Source of the DNA: Candidatus Uabimicrobium amorphum
GTDB taxonomy: Bacteria > Planctomycetota > Uabimicrobiia > Uabimicrobiales > Uabimicrobiaceae
Direction: 5' to 3'
Length of the DNA stretch: 64,000 nt
NCBI RefSeq assembly: GCF_009002475.1
Contig: NZ_AP019860.1
Location: 2,542,001-2,606,000, forward strand
In this document: positions 61,401-64,000 of the stretch, piece after piece
Layout of the letters: each line of letters begins with the position of its first letter
Numbering within the stretch: position 1 is the stretch's first letter
Made by a program: the position numbers and the translations under genes
Notes under the pieces: generated by a model
What the model was told of the DNA's origin: nothing
Databases searched by the model: none
What the model saw: only the letters and a program-made list of their open reading frames with translations

Positions 61401-63579
61401 CACCTTCTGTCACAGCAAGCAATTTTCCCCAGATTTTATTGCGCACTTGTATTTTTTCTAATTCAATACCTAACGATTCCCCGGAAAGTTTTGCCACATG
61501 TTTTAATGGCTGTGGCAAGTTCACATCACAGTACACCACAGAACTTTTTTCTTTCTCCAAGGCAATGCGTCCGCGCACCGACAACCAATCTTCTTTACCA
61601 ACCTTCACCTTTAACTGTGAAATTTTAACAGAACCGGGAGTCACATTTACTTTAAGAGGTATAGAAATTAAGCTGTATTTTAGCTTTTCTAACAAGGATA
61701 CGCGTTGTAGCTGTAAGTGGTGTTTTAGTGTAATATCGAGGTTTTGCCCTTGAGGAATTTTACCACGAACATCAAAACTTCCCTCAATATTTCCGGTGAA
61801 TTGTTTTTGCAGATCTGGAACAAATTTTTGCAATTGCTGCGCAATGTTTTTTAAGCGGTAACGCCCGGTCAAATGGAAATCAGAGAGAGGCTCCCATCCC
61901 GAATTCCCTGAAAAATGAAATATCTTTTTCTCATTCCATCGCCCGACAAAACTCATCACATTGACCTTATTGTTTTCCACGGAAAAATCGACAATTACTT
62001 GAATATTACCTAATTTCTTTTTTTCAAGAATAAGGTTATTGAATTCGCATTCGATCTTACCACGAAATTCATTCTTGAGTTCGCTACTCTTGGGAAGTAT
62101 GCCGCTTCCGGAAATTTTAATGAAAATATCTCCGTTGTATGCATTGTGTTTTTCTTTGGGAAGTACTAAATTTACATACTGCCCCACAGATAAAATACTT
62201 AACTGTGCTTCGACAAAACTTTCTTTATTTTGGCTAAAGTCCAAAAATGTTTTTAGGTTACTCTTTATATCCCCAATATTTAATTCTGCCTTGGGAATAT
62301 CACAAATCAGTTCTTTGGTGTTAAACGAACCTTGCCATTGACCTTCAATACTCTGCTCAGGAAAAAACTTTGTTTGAATATCTCCTTCGTGTATTTGTCC
62401 GGAAATAGACACATTTTCCTTATCAATGTTGAGAACGTTCGCCAAAGCAACCTTACCTTCGCTGTTTAACTCGTCCAAGTCTTCGACAAATGTCCGTGCA
62501 ACATTTTCCAAAATCGCAAAGTCTTCTATGTAGAAAAGCGTGTTTAGTCCTTCCTTTTTTATCGTTTCTTTTTCCCAAACACGTGGTTTGTCGTTGAAAA
62601 TATCGATTTGGGTTACCCCTTGCATTTCATTGACATTCCAATCAGGAAGATCCATTTGTGCCTGAAAACCCAGTTTTCCCATGGCCGCATTTTTAAATTT
62701 CTTTCCCTGTAGTAAAGAAACAAGGTCAATGGTTTTATTAAAGTCAACCTCGCCATTGCCAATTTTAATATTTTTGCCACTGGCAACGGCAATGGTACCG
62801 TCGATGACACCTCCGGGAGTGGGCAACGAAAAAGAAACCGGCAGTTGTTGCAAATTATTCAAGTCGAGACTGAAAATATTGGGTATGACCAAGTCTTGAT
62901 CGTATTCATCGATGTGTGCATTGACACTTTTTATGGCAAATATTTTATTGCTAATCTCGGTATTGACTTTTATCGCAGAGATTTTTTGCGCGGTATCGTT
63001 ATTTTTGGCATATACACCTTTAATTCGTAACTCACTGGCATGGTCTTTATTGGTAAAATTCAAGTTCGCGACCTGGAGCTTTTGCCCCCCGACATCGTAC
63101 ACGAAATGTAAGTTGCTCACATTGACGTCGGGAATTTGTTTTAAAATAAAATCGACATCAATTTCCGCAGGAGTTTCCTTTTTGGGAGGTGCTGCTTTCT
63201 CTTGACTAGGAGGTAGGCCAACGACTGTGGTGCGTAAGTTTTTCACGATGATGTTTTGCACAATTTGTTCACCAGTCAAAGCTCCCCATAGGTCATAGGA
63301 AACAAATATCTCGTCAAACTGTAATTCCGAAACAACGCCACCACCATCAACGAGGCGCATTTTCTCTAAGCGTATATTGGTAAAATACGTACCGGAAAAA
63401 TTATCGATACGTACTTCAATTCCCGTATTATCTTTGATTGCTCCCGCGATCTGTTGGCAAACTAATCGCGAAAATAGACTTTCGCGAAAAATATACACCG
63501 CAACGAGCAACATCAAAAAACAACCGCAGCATATTGCAAAAATTTTTAGTTTGCTTCTGCGCTTTTTTTTAGGTGACAT
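58459..63579 (-). CDS. tamB: TamB/AsmA-like translocation and assembly module protein, 1706 residues
   Basis: A basic N-terminus and a TM helix (about 12-30) anchor the protein in the inner membrane. The body is a very long series of beta strands with the AsmA/TamB start (IKDNTGIEVRIDNFSGTYF) and repeated SLxVxG-type strands. The C-terminal DUF490 domain ends with VNTTIVTVAPESWGGVGIQG and the Leu/Gln-rich QQLQDLGSSVLLQQILDAL. TamB-type proteins form a hydrophobic groove that spans the periplasm. At 1706 residues it is longer than the E. coli protein. It is directly upstream of the tamA-like gene, which supports the pair. AGG lies before the ATG. No separate promoter is evident. Confidence 0.92.
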   Translation of the reverse strand: MSPKKKRRSKLKIFAICCGCFLMLLVAVYIFRESLFSRLVCQQIAGAIKDNTGIEVRIDNFSGTYFTNIRLEKMRLVDGGGVVSELQFDEIFVSYDLWGALTGEQIVQNIIVKNLRTTVVGLPPSQEKAAPPKKETPAEIDVDFILKQIPDVNVSNLHFVYDVGGQKLQVANLNFTNKDHASELRIKGVYAKNNDTAQKISAIKVNTEISNKIFAIKSVNAHIDEYDQDLVIPNIFSLDLNNLQQLPVSFSLPTPGGVIDGTIAVASGKNIKIGNGEVDFNKTIDLVSLLQGKKFKNAAMGKLGFQAQMDLPDWNVNEMQGVTQIDIFNDKPRVWEKETIKKEGLNTLFYIEDFAILENVARTFVEDLDELNSEGKVALANVLNIDKENVSISGQIHEGDIQTKFFPEQSIEGQWQGSFNTKELICDIPKAELNIGDIKSNLKTFLDFSQNKESFVEAQLSILSVGQYVNLVLPKEKHNAYNGDIFIKISGSGILPKSSELKNEFRGKIECEFNNLILEKKKLGNIQVIVDFSVENNKVNVMSFVGRWNEKKIFHFSGNSGWEPLSDFHLTGRYRLKNIAQQLQKFVPDLQKQFTGNIEGSFDVRGKIPQGQNLDITLKHHLQLQRVSLLEKLKYSLISIPLKVNVTPGSVKISQLKVKVGKEDWLSVRGRIALEKEKSSVVYCDVNLPQPLKHVAKLSGESLGIELEKIQVRNKIWGKLLAVTEGESIYLKSRVELNNGKHEKVNFEKLQVDVLSRANLQRLSLRSLSMNMDDQLRLALQPLRVDFSGNTLLDIQGKVFASGKTIRQFVPQLEMADVHSKFSAYAHWNSVEVVDSQQGKQQLATLLSLSPKDIWEHARKNLHARFSFALQSKRIQVDNFVHRDAVIAVRSQLKKGLYNTTASVSLDKSKILDTSLSGDGNNITVRNKIRVANVKRYLTQFAPELANINTDIAVDMSLKTPIPKDFKTIPSLNMNCVLSLKKGNIRDEFRFEELKFTSKVNTHSDKVHVNTFLHLDQEKLIDSHGDVGLVKPYRGKLTTQIRVRGLQKYLALAGQEGVLSGDLTVNNTLDATVQDDILQSDIFSATRIELQNGHVTQKPYKSIALNQEIRLRNTIADLQTMNAAFDGQKLLNISGKWHLQEQKLIESELSSNVDLQQLAQKFVPEQEIAGNSALKIKAHGGLDGVNCRIDYSLTNGRHQSQTLEPVVLHSVFQAQKDVFTLDTMNVKYADKSIFDLTGNTGYQPHSPFRVLLTSDIGGAINDFAPLIGLESPIFNGESKIEIESRGKIPGANGDLDLGVEIKIPFTNKPDSTFWQINLGEISLWGNKKSAPHGFGCLLRIAGTTQQPIVKALFNYKQDLVRIPQANTRVNDIVVDGLVEEQKLSLSLRCLVGGGSIESTTTILFDQQYFPTKVDFNIKGKRILLIRDEMLYGRADMDVYVKGDIVKNDKGQPKFVGKLGGVVDITEFKVTADVTIDAVLQSSPERASAGGSQLGVDSPFLDMKLDLQVKVSQVAVYSSLARIKMRGDIYVKGSAAAPKISGGIRTTSGKLFLPQGNMDIRQCIVSFSSNRPLVPQINIISESQIRDYVVTVTITGTPGDMAIEYASAPALPKEDVLTLLLTGATRSELQQSGGGQQLQDLGSSVLLQQILDALGIGGFVSAQVTVNTTIVTVAPESWGGVGIQGKTERTDTANTSALNFLYRIQLK

Positions 63580-63662
63580 AGCCTATACCCTATACCATGC
63601 CCAGATGCTTTTGAGTAAAGCAATCTGGATGTAAAATAAAATGTAATAGTCCCAAAATAAAA

Positions 63663-63693
63663 ACGGAGCCTATTATGATATATTAGGCTCCGT
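63663..63693 (-). terminator. Terminator of the A2M gene
   Basis: ACGGAGCCTA (63663-63672) and TAGGCTCCGT (63684-63693) are perfectly complementary with an 11-nt AT-rich loop. On the minus strand the stem is followed by TTTTTATTTT. It lies 40 nt after the A2M stop and separates it from tamB. Confidence 0.8.
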
Positions 63694-63732
63694 TGTAATT
63701 ATAACAGATGTTTGTCTATTTGCAAAATTTAC

Positions 63733-64000
63733 TTATCGCGCACTTTTTTCGATAATTTGTAAACTGCGTTGTGTTGAATTTCCCTGAATCTCGGGAAAAT
63801 ACATCATTTCTGCTCTCGCAGGCATCGCCGTGTAATTTCCAGGTGTTTCTGCACGTAGACGATACACAATCTTACGCGCTCCTGAAGAGTAACTGCCGAA
63901 GAATACAACCAATCGATCATCGCGATACTCTTTGTTGGACCAATAGTAGTAGTATCCACGACGTTGTTCTTTATCTTTCTCAAACTCACATCCTGCCGGA
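63733..64000 (-). CDS. Bacterial alpha-2-macroglobulin, C-terminal end (partial)
   Basis: The frame from the window edge to the TAA at 63733 encodes 88 residues. The segment EYRDDRLVVFFGSYS, then YRLRAETPGNYTAMPARAEMMYFPE and the final SLQIIEK match the last domain (MG10) of bacterial alpha-2-macroglobulins, where RDDR, YRLRA-TPG and MY-PEI are hallmark motifs. These are large periplasmic lipoproteins that trap proteases. The N-terminal part, including any thioester site, is beyond the window. Other frames on this strand are shadows. The family call is firm; type 1 or 2 cannot be judged. Confidence 0.85.
   Translation of the reverse strand, partial: PAGCEFEKDKEQRRGYYYYWSNKEYRDDRLVVFFGSYSSGARKIVYRLRAETPGNYTAMPARAEMMYFPEIQGNSTQRSLQIIEKSAR

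Noticed and set aside
63804..63989. 61-residue minus-strand frame near the right end
   Set aside because: Another frame on the same strand encodes the conserved alpha-2-macroglobulin C-terminus, so this one is a shadow.
1..64000. CRISPR array, prophage or insertion sequence
   Set aside because: No regularly spaced direct repeats, no cas, integrase, transposase or phage structural genes were found; the only element-like feature is the MITE-like unit at 56 kb.

Overview
The window is a low-GC (about 40% by eye) stretch of a bacterial chromosome from an organism with an outer membrane. That is shown by a TamA/TamB pair, a TolC-type porin in a type I secretion operon and several lipoprotein signals. 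Six Hanks-type Ser/Thr kinases (one with the DWG-for-DFG form common in Planctomycetes), two FHA proteins, a PATAN/DUF4388 domain, an alpha-2-macroglobulin and a type-1 sulfotransferase fit Planctomycetota. The low GC would suit a deep lineage such as Ca. Uabimicrobium, but that placement is inference. No rRNA, tRNA, CRISPR array, transposase or phage gene was seen.

Layout. 1-6.3 kb: the end of an FHA protein, an HtrA protease behind an exact sigma-54-type promoter, and a large DUF4062-NACHT-WD40 STAND protein on the opposite strand. 6.4-21.3 kb: a transmembrane kinase, a chorismate mutase, an FHA-PATAN protein, a membrane protein, a SHOCT-like kinase, a sulfotransferase, a DUF3592 protein, a zinc-ribbon/TerB-like protein, a two-TM receptor kinase and glutamate dehydrogenase. 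21.4-26.4 kb: an overlapping tolC-ABC-hlyD secretion operon whose ATPase has lost several catalytic residues. 26.5-30.5 kb: an alpha/beta-hydrolase lipoprotein, a Sir2 deacylase, a YpsA-like SLOG protein behind a palindromic operator candidate, and an Ig-like lipoprotein.

30.9-36.7 kb: infC-rpmI-rplT (infC apparently starts at AUU), a previously uncalled 53-residue two-repeat protein, and a two-gene acyl-CoA carboxylase operon. 37.05-42 kb: a perfect-consensus promoter drives MORN protein-yqeC-serC-ABC ATPase-ATP-grasp, nearly without gaps. 42.1-48.1 kb: three kinases and a lipoprotein in one direction. 48.1-56 kb: a SUV3-like helicase, an exported coiled-coil protein, a permease fused to a PTS EIIA domain, a membrane/HEAT-repeat protein and a GNAT acetyltransferase. 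56.05-56.34 kb: a MITE-like inverted-repeat element. 56.4-64 kb: tamA, tamB and the 3' end of an alpha-2-macroglobulin gene.

Together the genes point to a signalling-rich envelope biology: the kinases carry very different sensor modules (coiled coil, CHASE/4HB-like, TPR, lectin-like fold), FHA proteins can read their phosphothreonines, and TamAB, TolC, HtrA and A2M serve the envelope. Palindromic REP-like elements sit in many intergenic gaps, and two copies (28.25 and 42.06 kb) are near-identical in inverted orientation. The least explained items are the STAND protein, the degenerate secretion ATPase, the Sir2/SLOG pair and the 53-residue repeat protein.
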